From: Ferribacterium limneticum
GTDB lineage: Bacteria; Pseudomonadota; Gammaproteobacteria; Burkholderiales; Rhodocyclaceae
Direction: 5' to 3'
DNA: 64,000 bases
Assembly: GCF_020510625.1 (NCBI RefSeq)
Contig: NZ_CP075191.1
Location: 3,573,501-3,637,500, forward strand
Shown here: piece by piece, positions 40,350-50,029 of the stretch
Layout of the letters: each line of letters begins with the position of its first letter
Numbering within the stretch: position 1 is the stretch's first letter
Notes under the pieces: generated by a model
Told to the model about the DNA's origin: nothing
Database searches by the model: none
What the model saw: only the letters and a program-made list of their open reading frames with translations
Position numbers and translations under genes: made by a program

Positions 40350-40436
40350 TTGCTAGTTTTTAGTCGTTAGTTATTAGCTAACGGCGAAAACCAGGCACCC
40401 GCGGCTACCGACTAACCACTAACGACTACCGACTAA
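40347..40436. repeat. Heptad inverted repeat, copy 2
   Basis: Left arm units TAGTTGC, TAGTTTT, TAGTCGT, TAGTTAT, TAGCTA (40347-40380). Right arm on the minus strand reads TAGTCGG, TAGTCGT, TAGTGGT, TAGTCGG, TAGCC (40403-40436). It fills the whole fis-purH gap. Confidence 0.88.
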
Positions 40437-40437
40437 C

Positions 40438-42030
40438 ATGTCCATCAAACAAGCGCTGATTTCCGTCTCCGACAAGACGGGTGTTCTCGAATTCGCCCAG
40501 GGCCTCGCTGCCCAGGGCGTCAAGCTCCTGTCCACCGGCGGTACTGCCAAGATGCTGCGCGATGCCGGCCTGGCCGTCACCGAAATCGGCGACTACACCG
40601 GCTTCCCGGAAATGCTCGATGGCCGCGTCAAGACCCTGCACCCGAAGGTGCACGGCGGCATCCTGGCCCGTCGCGACTTGCCGGAACATCTGGCGACCAT
40701 CGAACAGCACGGCATTCCGACCATCGACCTGGTTTGCGTGAACCTCTACCCCTTCGCCGCGACCATCGCCAAGGCCGGCGTGACGCTGGAAGACGCCATC
40801 GAGAACATCGACATCGGCGGCCCGGCCATGGTTCGCTCCTCGGCCAAGAACTACAACGGCGTGGCCATCGTCACCGACCCGGAAGACTACGCCCCGCTGC
40901 TCGCCGAAATGAAAGCCAATGGCGGCGCCCTGCAACTGGCTACCCGCTTCGGCCTGGCCAAGAAGGCCTTCACGCATACCGCTCGCTACGACAGCATGAT
41001 CGCCAACTGGCTGACCGGCCTTGATGAAGGTGCCGAAGCCAAGCCGGCCGAAGCTGCCCCGGTGCCGGCCATCTTCCCGGCCAAGCTGCAACTGGCCTTC
41101 GACCGCACCGAAATCCTGCGTTACGGCGAAAACTCTCACCAGTCCGCCGCCTTCTACCGTGAACCGAACCCGGTCGCCGGCAGCATCGCCGCCTACACCC
41201 AGTTGCAGGGCAAGGAACTGTCCTACAACAACATCGCCGACTCCGACGCCGCCTGGGAATGCGTCAAGTCCTTCGACGCCCCGGCCTGCGTCATCGTCAA
41301 GCACGCCAACCCGTGCGGCGTCGCCATCGACGGCAGCCTGCTCGGCGCCTACGAGAAGTCCTTCAAGACCGACTCCACCTCAGCCTTCGGCGGCATCATT
41401 GCCTTCAACGGTGAAGTCGGCATCGACATAGTCAATGCCATGAACGAGCGCAAGCACTTTGTCGAAGTGCTGATCGCCCCGTCTTTCACAGCCGAAGCCA
41501 AGGCGGCTCTCGCTTCCAAGCAGAACCTGCGCGTGCTGGTCGTGCCGATTTCGCGCCAGCTCAACACGCTTGAATACAAGCGCGTCGGTGGCGGCCTGCT
41601 GGTCCAGACCCCGGATAATTTCACGGCCCAGGCCTCCGGCCTGAAGATCGTTACCAAGGTCCAGCCGACTGCCCAGCAGATCGAAGACCTGCTCTTCGCC
41701 GAGCGCGTCGCCAAGTTCGTCAAGTCCAACGCCATCGTCTTCTGTGGCAACGGCATGACGCTGGGCGTCGGTGCCGGCCAGATGAGCCGCGTCGACTCGA
41801 CCAAGATCGCCAGCATCAAGGCCCAGCACGCCGGCCTTGAGCTTAACGGATCGGTCGTTGCGTCTGATGCCTTCTTCCCGTTCCGCGATGGCGTCGACGT
41901 GCTGGCTGCTGCCGGTGCCAAGGCGGTCATCCAGCCGGGTGGCTCGATGCGCGACGAGGAAGTCATTGCGGCGGCCGACGAACATGGTCTGGCAATGGTC
42001 TTCACCGGCGCAAGGCATTTCCGTCACTAA
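40438..42030 (+). CDS. purH: Bifunctional AICAR formyltransferase/IMP cyclohydrolase
   Basis: Catalyses the last two steps of IMP synthesis. The 530 residues contain an MGS-like cyclohydrolase domain ([38 protein letters not shown]) and a formyltransferase domain with the catalytic [10 protein letters not shown] motif and [14 protein letters not shown]. It begins two bases after heptad repeat copy 2, leaving little room for a ribosome-binding site outside the repeat. Confidence 0.97.
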   Translation: MSIKQALISVSDKTGVLEFAQGLAAQGVKLLSTGGTAKMLRDAGLAVTEIGDYTGFPEMLDGRVKTLHPKVHGGILARRDLPEHLATIEQHGIPTIDLVCVNLYPFAATIAKAGVTLEDAIENIDIGGPAMVRSSAKNYNGVAIVTDPEDYAPLLAEMKANGGALQLATRFGLAKKAFTHTARYDSMIANWLTGLDEGAEAKPAEAAPVPAIFPAKLQLAFDRTEILRYGENSHQSAAFYREPNPVAGSIAAYTQLQGKELSYNNIADSDAAWECVKSFDAPACVIVKHANPCGVAIDGSLLGAYEKSFKTDSTSAFGGIIAFNGEVGIDIVNAMNERKHFVEVLIAPSFTAEAKAALASKQNLRVLVVPISRQLNTLEYKRVGGGLLVQTPDNFTAQASGLKIVTKVQPTAQQIEDLLFAERVAKFVKSNAIVFCGNGMTLGVGAGQMSRVDSTKIASIKAQHAGLELNGSVVASDAFFPFRDGVDVLAAAGAKAVIQPGGSMRDEEVIAAADEHGLAMVFTGARHFRH

Positions 42031-42033
42031 GCG

Positions 42034-42333
42034 ATGAAAAACCTGATCGTCCTTCTGATACTTGCCAGCCTCGGATGGTATGGCTATGGCAAGTACCAGA
42101 CGGCGGCTAATCAGGCTCGTGCCGAGCGGGCACCTGTCGCAGAGCTGCCCAGCGAACGCCCCTTGGTCAGACCTGAGCGGCCTGCAAGCAGTACATACAG
42201 CTGTGACGGACGAACCCACTGTTCGCAAATGACCTCCTGCGAAGAAGCGACCTGGTTCCTAAAGAACTGCCCGGGAACCAAGATGGACGGCAATAACGAT
42301 GGCATTCCCTGCGAAAAGCAGTGGTGCAAGTAA
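42034..42333 (+). CDS. Excalibur-domain small exported protein
   Basis: A 99-residue protein with an N-terminal membrane/signal segment (NLIVLLILASLGWYGYG), a variable linker and a C-terminal excalibur domain. It has the Cys-rich calcium-loop pattern TYSCDGRTHCSQMTSCEEA ... CPGTKMDGNNDGIPCEKQWC, where DGNNDGIPCE is the EF-like DxDxDGxxCE element. Such domains bind calcium at the cell surface and often accompany nucleases. It lies between purH and purD, three bases after the purH stop. Confidence 0.85.
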   Translation: MKNLIVLLILASLGWYGYGKYQTAANQARAERAPVAELPSERPLVRPERPASSTYSCDGRTHCSQMTSCEEATWFLKNCPGTKMDGNNDGIPCEKQWCK

Positions 42334-42358
42334 CCCACAGAAGGACAAGGAAACACTC

Positions 42359-43636
42359 ATGAAACTTCTCGTCATCGGTTCCGGCGGCCGCGAGCACGCC
42401 ATGGCTTGGCGCCTGGCGCAGACGCCCGGCATGCAGAAGGTGTTTGTTGCCCCGGGCAACGCCGGCACGGCACGCGAGCATGAGCTGGAAAATCTTGACA
42501 TCACCGACCCGGTAGCCTTGGCTGATTTCGCCGAGCAGAACAAGATCCATCTCACCGTGGTTGGCCCGGAAGCGCCGCTGGCGGCCGGTGTGGTCAACGT
42601 ATTCCGCGCTCGTGGCCTGAAGATTTTTGGCCCGACCAAGGAAGCCGCCCAGCTCGAATCCTCCAAGGATTTCGCCAAGCGCTTCATGGCCCGCCACAAC
42701 ATTCCGACGGCCGGTTTCGGTACTTTCACGAATGCGGCCGAAGCACATGCCTACATCGACAAAATGGGCGCTCCGATCGTCATCAAGGCCGATGGCCTGG
42801 CGGCCGGCAAGGGCGTCGTCGTCGCGATGAACCTTGAAGAAGCGCACGCTGCCATCGACGACATGCTGTCCGGCAACAAGCTCGGCAATGCCGGTGCCCG
42901 CGTCGTCATCGAGGATTTCCTCGACGGCGAGGAAGCCAGCTTCATCGTCATGGTCGATGGCAAGAATGTGCTCGCCCTGGCCTCCAGCCAGGATCACAAG
43001 CGCATCGGGGATGGCGATACCGGCCCGAACACTGGCGGCATGGGCGCTTATTCCCCGGCCCCATGCGTCACCCCGGAAGTGCACGCCAAGGCGATGCGCG
43101 AGATCATCCTGCCGACCGTGCGCGGCATGGCGGCTGACGGCATCCCCTTCACCGGTTTCCTCTACGCCGGCCTGATGATCAACAAGGACGGCTCGGTCAA
43201 GACGCTGGAATTCAACTGCCGCATGGGCGACCCGGAAACCCAGCCTATCCTGATGCGCCTGAAGTCCGATTTCGTCGATCTGCTCGAACACGGCATCGAC
43301 GGCACGCTCGATCAGGTCGAGGCCGAGTGGGATCGCCGCATTGCGCTGGGCGTCGTACTGGCTGCAGCCAACTACCCGGATACCCCGAAAAAGGGTGACG
43401 TCATCCAGGGCCTGCCGGCAGGCAACAGCTTTGGCGACGACGCACACGTCTTCCATGCCGGCACCGCCGAACTGGATGGCAAGGTGGTCACCAGCGGCGG
43501 CCGCGTGCTGTGCGTCACGGCGCTCGGCGAGAACGTCAAGCTGGCCCAGAAGCGGGCCTATGAAGCCGCTGTCCAGATCAGCTTCGACGGCATGCAGTTC
43601 CGCAAGGATATTGGCCACCGCGCCATCAGTCGCTGA
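42359..43636 (+). CDS. purD: Phosphoribosylamine-glycine ligase
   Basis: An ATP-grasp enzyme making GAR in purine synthesis. The 425 residues include LLVIGSGGREHAMAWRLAQ, GPEAPLAAG, IKADGLAAGKGV and the family signature FNCRMGDPETQ. ATG 42359 has AAGGA upstream and opens the conserved domain; an earlier in-frame ATG at 42299 overlaps the excalibur gene. A terminator follows at 43661. Confidence 0.96.
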   Translation: MKLLVIGSGGREHAMAWRLAQTPGMQKVFVAPGNAGTAREHELENLDITDPVALADFAEQNKIHLTVVGPEAPLAAGVVNVFRARGLKIFGPTKEAAQLESSKDFAKRFMARHNIPTAGFGTFTNAAEAHAYIDKMGAPIVIKADGLAAGKGVVVAMNLEEAHAAIDDMLSGNKLGNAGARVVIEDFLDGEEASFIVMVDGKNVLALASSQDHKRIGDGDTGPNTGGMGAYSPAPCVTPEVHAKAMREIILPTVRGMAADGIPFTGFLYAGLMINKDGSVKTLEFNCRMGDPETQPILMRLKSDFVDLLEHGIDGTLDQVEAEWDRRIALGVVLAAANYPDTPKKGDVIQGLPAGNSFGDDAHVFHAGTAELDGKVVTSGGRVLCVTALGENVKLAQKRAYEAAVQISFDGMQFRKDIGHRAISR

Positions 43637-43660
43637 ACCATTCAGACCGATTGCACTCTG

Positions 43661-43688
43661 ACGGGCGGCTGATTTGCCGCCCGTTTTT
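43661..43688 (+). terminator. Rho-independent terminator of purH-purD
   Basis: ACGGGCGGC-TGATT-TGCCGCCCGT followed by TTTTT. Confidence 0.88.
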
Positions 43689-43705
43689 CATGACCCGGAG
43701 ATTCA

Positions 43706-44614
43706 ATGGATACCACCCGCCTCAAGGACTATTTCACCGGCCTGCAAAGCCGCATTGTCAGCGAACTGGAGGCCTTCGACGGCCAGCCCTTCCGCACCGA
43801 CAGCTGGGTTCGCCCGGAAGGCGGCGGCGGCGCCTCACGCCTGATCGAGGAAGGCAATTTCTTCGAGCGCGGCGGCGTCAATTTCTCGCACGTCACCGGC
43901 AAGTCGCTGCCGGCTTCGGCCACTGCCGTCCGTCCGCAACTGGCCGGGCGATCCTGGGAAGCGATGGGTGTTTCGCTGGTGCTGCATCCCCGCAGCCCCT
44001 ACTGCCCGACCGCGCACATGAACGTCCGCTGTTTCGTTGCCAGCAAGGAAGGCGAGGAGGATGTCTGGTGGTTTGGTGGCGGCATGGACATGACGCCCTA
44101 TTACGGCCAGCGCGAGGATGTGGTCCATTTTCACCAGACCTGCCAGGACGCACTGACGCCCTTCGGCGCTGAGGTCTATCCAAAATACAAACAGTGGTGC
44201 GATGAGTACTTTTTCCTGAAACATCGCAATGAACCGCGCGGTGTTGGCGGCGTGTTTTTTGACGACCTGAACGAAGGTGGATTCGAACGTTGTTTCAGCC
44301 TGACCCAGTCAGTCGGCAACGCCTTCACCCAGGCTTACCTGCCGGCACTGGCCAAGCGCCGCGACACGCCCTACGGCGAACGCGAACGCGACTTCCAGGC
44401 TTACCGCCGCGGGCGTTACGTTGAGTTCAATCTGGTCTGGGATCGCGGCACGCTGTTCGGCCTTCAATCGGGCGGGCGCACCGAATCGATCCTGATGTCG
44501 CTGCCGCCGATCGTCAAATGGCGCTACGACTGGCAGCCGGAAGCCGGCACACCGGAAACCGAACTGTACGAAGTCTTCCTCAAGCCGCAGGACTGGCTGG
44601 AAGGCAGTTGCTAG
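43706..44614 (+). CDS. hemF: Oxygen-dependent coproporphyrinogen III oxidase
   Basis: The aerobic enzyme for two oxidative decarboxylations in haem synthesis. The 302 residues show [41 protein letters not shown], and the [33 protein letters not shown] signature near the C-terminus. Its TAG stop (44612-44614) lies within heptad repeat copy 3. Confidence 0.96.
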   Translation: MDTTRLKDYFTGLQSRIVSELEAFDGQPFRTDSWVRPEGGGGASRLIEEGNFFERGGVNFSHVTGKSLPASATAVRPQLAGRSWEAMGVSLVLHPRSPYCPTAHMNVRCFVASKEGEEDVWWFGGGMDMTPYYGQREDVVHFHQTCQDALTPFGAEVYPKYKQWCDEYFFLKHRNEPRGVGGVFFDDLNEGGFERCFSLTQSVGNAFTQAYLPALAKRRDTPYGERERDFQAYRRGRYVEFNLVWDRGTLFGLQSGGRTESILMSLPPIVKWRYDWQPEAGTPETELYEVFLKPQDWLEGSC

Positions 44615-44702
44615 TCGCTAGTTACTAGTTGTTAGCAAAAACGCTGGGCGCCAAGGCGCCCCCTCAAATATCCGCTAACAACTAACGGCTACCGACTAAC
44701 TA
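44608..44702. repeat. Heptad inverted repeat, copy 3
   Basis: Left arm units TAGTCGC, TAGTTAC, TAGTTGT, TAGCAA (44612-44638); right arm on the minus strand TAGTCGG, TAGCCGT, TAGTTGT, TAGCGG (44674-44699). It supplies the stop of hemF on one side and of the convergent small gene (44700-44702) on the other. A further hairpin GGGCGCC-AA-GGCGCCC lies at the centre. Confidence 0.88.
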
Positions 44703-44939
44703 CTTCAGTTTGCCCCGTACAACCCGGACCCGTGCCGGGTTTTTCACGTTCATCTTGCCGCCACCGCCTTCGAGGTTGCCGCAAGCGCAGGCAGCCTTGA
44801 TATGCGGTACGGAATTGACGATGACCTGACAATCCAAGCATTCGTAGTAGAGATCGCCGCCGGTCGGCAAGACTGCAGGATCGGGAGCCGGCTCGACAGG
44901 GTAGAAATTATAGATTTTCCGTAGATCGATACTCAGCAT
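44700..44939 (-). CDS. Small Cys-pair (zinc-ribbon-like) protein
   Basis: A 79-residue protein with two Cys pairs, ECLDC and ACACG, about 20 residues apart. The spacing suits a zinc ribbon, followed by a Gly stretch and a basic C-terminus. ATG 44937-44939 follows GGGGGAGAAAATA and is preferred over a start five codons upstream. No family was recognised with confidence. It ends in heptad repeat copy 3, convergent with hemF, and lies 34 bases after hemY on the same strand. Confidence 0.6.
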   Translation of the reverse strand: MLSIDLRKIYNFYPVEPAPDPAVLPTGGDLYYECLDCQVIVNSVPHIKAACACGNLEGGGGKMNVKNPARVRVVRGKLK

Positions 44940-44973
44940 TATTTTCTCCCCCAATCCGATCGATATTCAGGCG

Positions 44974-46158
44974 CTAGTGTGCGTCAAGTAACGCACTGGC
45001 CCGGTAGTGTTTGTTGGCATCCTGTTCGCGGCCCAACTGGTCGAGCAGGCGCGCCAGTTCAAGATGCGCTTCCTGGGTGGGCGCGACCGACAGCGAGGCT
45101 TCTAGATAGCTCTGCGCCTTGCCCCAAAGGCGCTGACGCTGGCACATCCGGCCCAGTGCCATGAGCAGCAGCGCGTCATCCGGATGCTGCCGCAGCCAGG
45201 CTTCGGCCTTGGCAATGCGGGCAGTCTGCTCACCATCGGCCAGGCGACCATAAATCGCCAGCAACTCGGGTTGCCAGGCATCGCTCCCGGCCGCATCGAG
45301 GGCTGATTCAATCAACTTTTGCGCGTCGTTATCGGCGCCAATCGCACCCAAAGCGCGAGCGGCGGCCAAAACCACGCGCTGACTGCGCTCTCCACTCGGC
45401 AGGCTGCGCAGATAGGCAATCAGCTGCCGCTCGTCCACCCTGCGCTTGGCAATGCAGGCCAGGTGGGCCTGGGTCAGGATTTCACGAACCACCTCATCAG
45501 GCAGCGCATCGCGCTTGGCGAGTTGGCGCACCAGCTTGATCACGCCATCCCAGTCCCCAGCCCCCTGACGGGCCCGCAGTTCGAGTCGCAGCGCGGCGAT
45601 ATGGCGTCCCTGCTTGCCCTGCAGTTTCTCCAGGGCAGCCAGTGCCACATCGAAACGCCGCTCTTCATTGGCCATTTCGGCATCGAGCATCAAGGTCGCC
45701 GCCTCGGTGCGCGGATCGTCGGTCTTGGCATGCTCCAGCCAGTATTGCTGCTTCGCCGGTTCGCGCATGCGCTGGGCGGCGCGGGCCGCGATCAGCGCTG
45801 ACAAGCCCGGTGCCGTGCCGGCAGCATGGGCTTCAGCCGCTTTTTTCATGGCCTGACCAAAACGCCCTTCGAAAAGCAGACGCACGGCATCCTGAAAGAC
45901 CAGCCCTGCCTTGTCGCGCTGCTGCCGTGCGCGGTATTCGCGAACCCGTTTTGACAGCCCAAAAGTAGCCGACAAGAGTCGCATGGCCGCGTAGAAGGCC
46001 ATAAACAGGCCAAGCAGGACGAGAATCAGCAGATTCAGCGAAACTTCAGCCCGCCACGGCGGGAAGACCAGCAGCACATAGCCATCGTTCAGACGCGCGC
46101 CAAGGGCAACCGCAACCGCCAGCCCGAACAGGGCGAGAATCCAGAACAGGCCCTTCAC
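44974..46158 (-). CDS. hemY: HemY, membrane TPR protein of the haem operon
   Basis: A 394-residue inner-membrane protein with two N-terminal helices (LFWILALFGLAVAVALGA; LNLLILVLLGLFMAFYAAM) and a cytoplasmic TPR/HemY_N region. The beta/gamma-proteobacterial HemY is not protoporphyrinogen oxidase; it is thought to organise haem synthesis. It ends hemC-hemD-hemX-hemY and overlaps hemX by four bases. Confidence 0.93.
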   Translation of the reverse strand: MKGLFWILALFGLAVAVALGARLNDGYVLLVFPPWRAEVSLNLLILVLLGLFMAFYAAMRLLSATFGLSKRVREYRARQQRDKAGLVFQDAVRLLFEGRFGQAMKKAAEAHAAGTAPGLSALIAARAAQRMREPAKQQYWLEHAKTDDPRTEAATLMLDAEMANEERRFDVALAALEKLQGKQGRHIAALRLELRARQGAGDWDGVIKLVRQLAKRDALPDEVVREILTQAHLACIAKRRVDERQLIAYLRSLPSGERSQRVVLAAARALGAIGADNDAQKLIESALDAAGSDAWQPELLAIYGRLADGEQTARIAKAEAWLRQHPDDALLLMALGRMCQRQRLWGKAQSYLEASLSVAPTQEAHLELARLLDQLGREQDANKHYRASALLDAH

Positions 46159-47195
46159 CGCTTTTCCTTACTCGGGCGCAGCGCGCGCAAGGCGGCCTGT
46201 GTCTCGTTCAGATTAGGCAGTTCGACATTGATTTCGGTCGCCGTCATCTGGCGCAGCGTCGATTGGGCCGCCAGCACCGATTTGTCGTTGGCGTCGAAAT
46301 GGCGGGCCAGCCAGTCCTGCGAGACCTTCAATTCGTTACGGAAAGTCCATTGATCGCGCGAGAACAGCGCGAGACGGGCATTCAAGAGGCGCAGCTTGAG
46401 ATTTTCGCGCAGGAAATAGCCCTGGCCGGGTGCCAGCAGCGCCGTTTCCTCGCGATCAAAGCGCTGGATGCGGACCAGTCCCTTGAGTTCCTGCCAGATG
46501 TCGCCACCGGTGCGTTGCCACCAGGGCATTACGTCAGCGACTTTCTGGCTTTCGCTTTTGTCGACCGGGCGACCATAAGAAGCGAGCGGCAGTTTGTCGA
46601 TGCCCAGAATGACCTGCTCAAGGCGCAGGCTGATACCCGGCATATCGACAAAAGGCAGGGCGTTGAGCTTTTGCAGATCCTTGGCCACGGCTTTGCGCAA
46701 AGGCAGGTATTGCGGCCGGTCAAGGCGGGCCAGGCGGGAATCGGCAGTCTGCAGGGCCAGCACGGCAACCGGCACGTTGCCGGCCAGTTGTAATTGCTGA
46801 CCAGCCAGCGTGATCGCTTGCTCGACCTCGAGCAGCGTTGCCTCTTCGCGGCCGCGAGCGATATCCTGATTCAAGGCCTTGAGCGCTTCGGTTTGCGCCT
46901 GAAATTCGCTGAAGCGCCCTTCGACCGCACCCAATTTGGCCTGCAAAGCCTCAATCTGCTCGCGTGTCTGCTTCTGGGCGCCGTGCTCTTCCTTGTTGGC
47001 CGTGTCGAATTCGGCCAGCCTGCGGCTGACTTCCTGCTGGGTATCGACCAGCTTCTGCCGGGTTTCGAACCATTGCCAGCCGGCCAGTGCCAGCGCAGCA
47101 ATGGCCACGAACAGCCACGGCCCTTGCCGCTTGGCACGAGGCGCCGGGAGATCGGTCATGGTCGTCGGGGAGGGATTGTCGTGTTCAGGCATCAT
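46155..47195 (-). CDS. hemX: HemX, membrane protein of the haem operon
   Basis: A 346-residue protein with a short cytoplasmic N-terminus, one membrane helix (WLFVAIAALALAGWQWF, about residues 28-44), and a long periplasmic region starting with a coiled coil (about 45-110). It is often annotated as uroporphyrin-III methyltransferase, but the methylase domain is absent. ATG 47193-47195 overlaps the hemD stop (ATGA), which settles the start. Confidence 0.92.
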   Translation of the reverse strand: MMPEHDNPSPTTMTDLPAPRAKRQGPWLFVAIAALALAGWQWFETRQKLVDTQQEVSRRLAEFDTANKEEHGAQKQTREQIEALQAKLGAVEGRFSEFQAQTEALKALNQDIARGREEATLLEVEQAITLAGQQLQLAGNVPVAVLALQTADSRLARLDRPQYLPLRKAVAKDLQKLNALPFVDMPGISLRLEQVILGIDKLPLASYGRPVDKSESQKVADVMPWWQRTGGDIWQELKGLVRIQRFDREETALLAPGQGYFLRENLKLRLLNARLALFSRDQWTFRNELKVSQDWLARHFDANDKSVLAAQSTLRQMTATEINVELPNLNETQAALRALRPSKEKR

Positions 47196-47974
47196 GCCGG
47201 CCAATTATATGCAACTAAGCCGGCGAGGATGCCGGCGTCGGCTGCTTCGGTGAGGAGAATGTTGCTTAAACCCAAAGCCCGGGCGTTCTCCGCAATCCGG
47301 GCATGGGGAACGAAAAGCGGCGTTTGCTTGAGAAAAGCCAGGCCATCGGCATCGAGCAGATCAACCAGGTAGCGCAGGCCTTCGCTGCTCGATACGCTCA
47401 GCGCGTCGAGTTGCCCTGCCCGCCACGCCGACATCAGCGGCGCCACGCCGTCGGACGGCCCGGAACGGCGGTAGCAGGTGACGCAATCAACCGTCGCCCC
47501 GCGTTCGCGCAGCGTGTCAGCCAGCAGTTCGCGGCCACCATCGCCGCGGAAGATGGCAATACGTTGGCCCTTCACGCGCTCGGCAGCCAGTGCCGGCAAT
47601 TCCAGCAAGGCTTCAGAGTCGAAACGCTCGGTCGGCGCAACACAGCCGTTGATGCCGTGCGTTGCCAGCACTTTTACGGTGCCCTGGCCGACGGCAGCAG
47701 GGATCAGTGTTTCAGGCCACGGCCCACGGGCCAGAATGGCCGGCAAGGCGTAATCGACGGCATTGGGGCTGATGAAGATAGCCAGCGCATAGTCGGCCAG
47801 CCGTGCCACCGCCTCGATCAGTGGCTGAGGATCAGTCGCTGGTGAGATTTCCAGCAAAGGAAAGATCAGCGGTTTGCCGCCAGCTGCGGCAATCGCCTCG
47901 GCCAGCGGCGCTGCCTGCGCCTGCGGCCGGGTCACAACGATGGTTCGGCCGGCGAGCGGGCCGGTGGCGGTCAT
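47192..47974 (-). CDS. hemD: Uroporphyrinogen-III synthase
   Basis: Closes and inverts ring D of hydroxymethylbilane to give uroporphyrinogen III. The 260 residues follow the poorly conserved HemD pattern: [22 protein letters not shown] at the start, [11 protein letters not shown], and [14 protein letters not shown] near residue 190. Placement between hemC and hemX, with four-base overlaps at both ends, supports the call. Confidence 0.93.
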   Translation of the reverse strand: MTATGPLAGRTIVVTRPQAQAAPLAEAIAAAGGKPLIFPLLEISPATDPQPLIEAVARLADYALAIFISPNAVDYALPAILARGPWPETLIPAAVGQGTVKVLATHGINGCVAPTERFDSEALLELPALAAERVKGQRIAIFRGDGGRELLADTLRERGATVDCVTCYRRSGPSDGVAPLMSAWRAGQLDALSVSSSEGLRYLVDLLDADGLAFLKQTPLFVPHARIAENARALGLSNILLTEAADAGILAGLVAYNWPA

Positions 47975-48906
47975 TTGCAGTGCGCGAGTTTCTCGAGGAT
48001 GGCGTCGGCACCCTTGGCGCGCAGTTCGGCGGCCAGTTGCAGGCCGAGCGCTTCGTCATCGGCCGGATTGCCGCGCAGTTCGGCGCTGACCACTTCCTTG
48101 CCGTCAGCCGTCGCGACGAAGCCGCGCAACCAGAGTTGGCCGTTTTCGATGATCGCATAGCCGCCCAGCGGCACCTGGCAGCTACCACCGAGGGCGCGCG
48201 AGAAGGCGCGTTCGGCCTTGACGCAATGGGCGGTTTCCGGATCGTTCAGAGGTGCGACGACGTCGGCCATGTCGGCCGCGCCATCGATCAGCTCGATACC
48301 CAGCGCGCCTTGGCCGGGGGCCGGCAGCGACTGTTCAGCGGTCAACACCGATTTGATGCGATTTTCCATGCCGAGACGGATCAGGCCGGCGGCAGCCAGG
48401 ATGATCGCGTCGTATTCGCCGGCATCGAGTTTCTTCAGGCGGGTGTCGAGATTGCCGCGCAGGCTCTTGATGACTAGCTGCGGATATTTGGCGCGCAGGA
48501 TGGATTCGCGGCGCAGGCTGGAGGTACCGACGATGGCGCCGGCCGGCAGGTCATCCAGCCCGTTGTACTTGTTCGAGACGAAGGCATCGCGCGGATTTTC
48601 GCGGGCCGAGATGGCGGCCAGCACGAAGCCTTCCGGCATCACCATCGGCACGTCCTTCATCGAATGCACGGCGAGGTGGGCCTTGCCTTCCTGCATGGCG
48701 ACTTCGAGTTCCTTGATGAACAGGCCCTTGCCGCCGATTTCGGCCAGCGGGCGGTCGAGGATCTGATCGCCCTTGGTGGTCATGCCGAGAATGACAACTT
48801 CAGTCCCCGGATTTAAACTCGATAAGCGTTCTCTGACATGCACCGCCTGCCACATGGCCAGACGGGATTCGCGGGAGGCAATGACAATCTTCGAAGGACG
48901 GGACAT
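47971..48906 (-). CDS. hemC: Hydroxymethylbilane synthase
   Basis: Polymerises four porphobilinogens. The 311 residues include [13 protein letters not shown], the Arg-rich [15 protein letters not shown], and the dipyrromethane-cofactor Cys in [15 protein letters not shown] 48904-48906 starts the conserved region. It shares the palindrome CATG (48904-48907) with the divergent thioredoxin-like gene, so the two start codons overlap. Confidence 0.95.
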   Translation of the reverse strand: MSRPSKIVIASRESRLAMWQAVHVRERLSSLNPGTEVVILGMTTKGDQILDRPLAEIGGKGLFIKELEVAMQEGKAHLAVHSMKDVPMVMPEGFVLAAISARENPRDAFVSNKYNGLDDLPAGAIVGTSSLRRESILRAKYPQLVIKSLRGNLDTRLKKLDAGEYDAIILAAAGLIRLGMENRIKSVLTAEQSLPAPGQGALGIELIDGAADMADVVAPLNDPETAHCVKAERAFSRALGGSCQVPLGGYAIIENGQLWLRGFVATADGKEVVSAELRGNPADDEALGLQLAAELRAKGADAILEKLAHCK

Positions 48907-49387
48907 GATCAGGCAATGGACAGGGCTTTTGGGAGGGCTGATTCTAGCATGGCTGGCCGCCCCCGCCTTGGGCGCAACCGACCTGCCGGCCGCCGTCGAT
49001 TTGCGCGCCGAAGCAGCGCAGGCAGCCAAGGTCGGCGGCCCGCTGATCGTCATCTATAGCCGCCAGGACTGCAAATATTGCGAAGCCGTCAAGCGTGACT
49101 ACCTCACGCCGCTCGCCGCCAACCCGCGCTACCGCGACCGCGTGCTTATCCGCCAGATCAATCAGGATGGCGAGGTGCAGGCGCTGAGCGACTTCAAGGG
49201 CGCGCCCTCGACCCACGCCAAGGTCGCGCTGGCCGAGAAGGTCAAGCTGGTGCCGGTCGTTGCTTTCTATGGCCCCGACGGGCGCAGGCTGGCCGAACCG
49301 ATAGTCGGCGCCCGGCTGCCCGATTTTTACCAAACCTACCTGGAAGACGCGGTGGAGCAATCCAGCCGTGCCTTGAAAAAACCATGA
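48905..49387 (+). CDS. Exported thioredoxin-fold protein
   Basis: A 160-residue protein with a signal peptide ([18 protein letters not shown]) and a thioredoxin-like fold. The redox site is CKYC in [12 protein letters not shown] (about residue 55) and [15 protein letters not shown] holds the cis-Pro. It probably acts as a periplasmic disulfide reductase or in haem/cytochrome protein maturation, suggested only by its neighbours. ATG 48905 has GAAGGAC upstream. It overlaps the following methyltransferase by four bases. Confidence 0.78.
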   Translation: MIRQWTGLLGGLILAWLAAPALGATDLPAAVDLRAEAAQAAKVGGPLIVIYSRQDCKYCEAVKRDYLTPLAANPRYRDRVLIRQINQDGEVQALSDFKGAPSTHAKVALAEKVKLVPVVAFYGPDGRRLAEPIVGARLPDFYQTYLEDAVEQSSRALKKP

Positions 49388-49989
49388 ACGAAACGATCAA
49401 GCCGCCCGAGCAGCGCCCGGAACACCCCGACTTCTGGTGCAAGCGCTTCGGCGAGGGAACGACGCCCTGGGATGCCGGCAAGGTACCGGCAGCTTTTGCT
49501 GATTTCGTTGGCGCCCAAACGATGCCGCTCAACACGCTGATTCCGGGCTGCGGCAGCGCCTGGGAGGCGGCTCATCTGGCCGAGCTTGGCTGGCCAGTGA
49601 CGGCACTGGATTTTTCTCCCCTTGCCATCGAGAAAGCCCGTGAAGTCCTGGGCAATTCTCCGGTCAACCTCGTTTGCACCGATTTCTTCACTTTCGCACC
49701 GCAGCAGCGGCTCGACCTGATCTACGAACGCGCCTTCCTCTGCGCCCTGCCGCGCAAACTATGGGCTGACTGGGGGAAATACGTCGCCGAATTGCTGCCG
49801 AGCGGCGCCCGGCTGGCCGGCTTCTTTTTCGTCTGCGATCAGCCGAAAGGCCCACCCTTCGGCGTTTTACCCGAGCAACTCGACGAATTGCTGCAGCCAA
49901 ATTTCGAGCTGATCGAAGACAAGCCAGTCGATGATTCGATCCCGGTCTTCGCCGGACGGGAGCGCTGGCAAGTCTGGCGGCGGCGTTAG
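49384..49989 (+). CDS. TPMT-family SAM-dependent methyltransferase
   Basis: A 201-residue methyltransferase of the thiopurine S-methyltransferase family, which in bacteria includes enzymes acting on thiol, selenium or tellurium compounds. The opening PEHPDFWCKRFGEGTTPWDAG is typical of the family; the SAM motif is LIPGCGSAWEAAHLAELG, then VTALDFSPLAIEKA. The natural substrate is unknown. It is coupled to the thioredoxin-like gene upstream. Confidence 0.8.
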   Translation: MNETIKPPEQRPEHPDFWCKRFGEGTTPWDAGKVPAAFADFVGAQTMPLNTLIPGCGSAWEAAHLAELGWPVTALDFSPLAIEKAREVLGNSPVNLVCTDFFTFAPQQRLDLIYERAFLCALPRKLWADWGKYVAELLPSGARLAGFFFVCDQPKGPPFGVLPEQLDELLQPNFELIEDKPVDDSIPVFAGRERWQVWRRR

Positions 49990-50029
49990 CGGTATCATCG
50001 TGGGCTAACCCCAACGCGACGCCCACACC

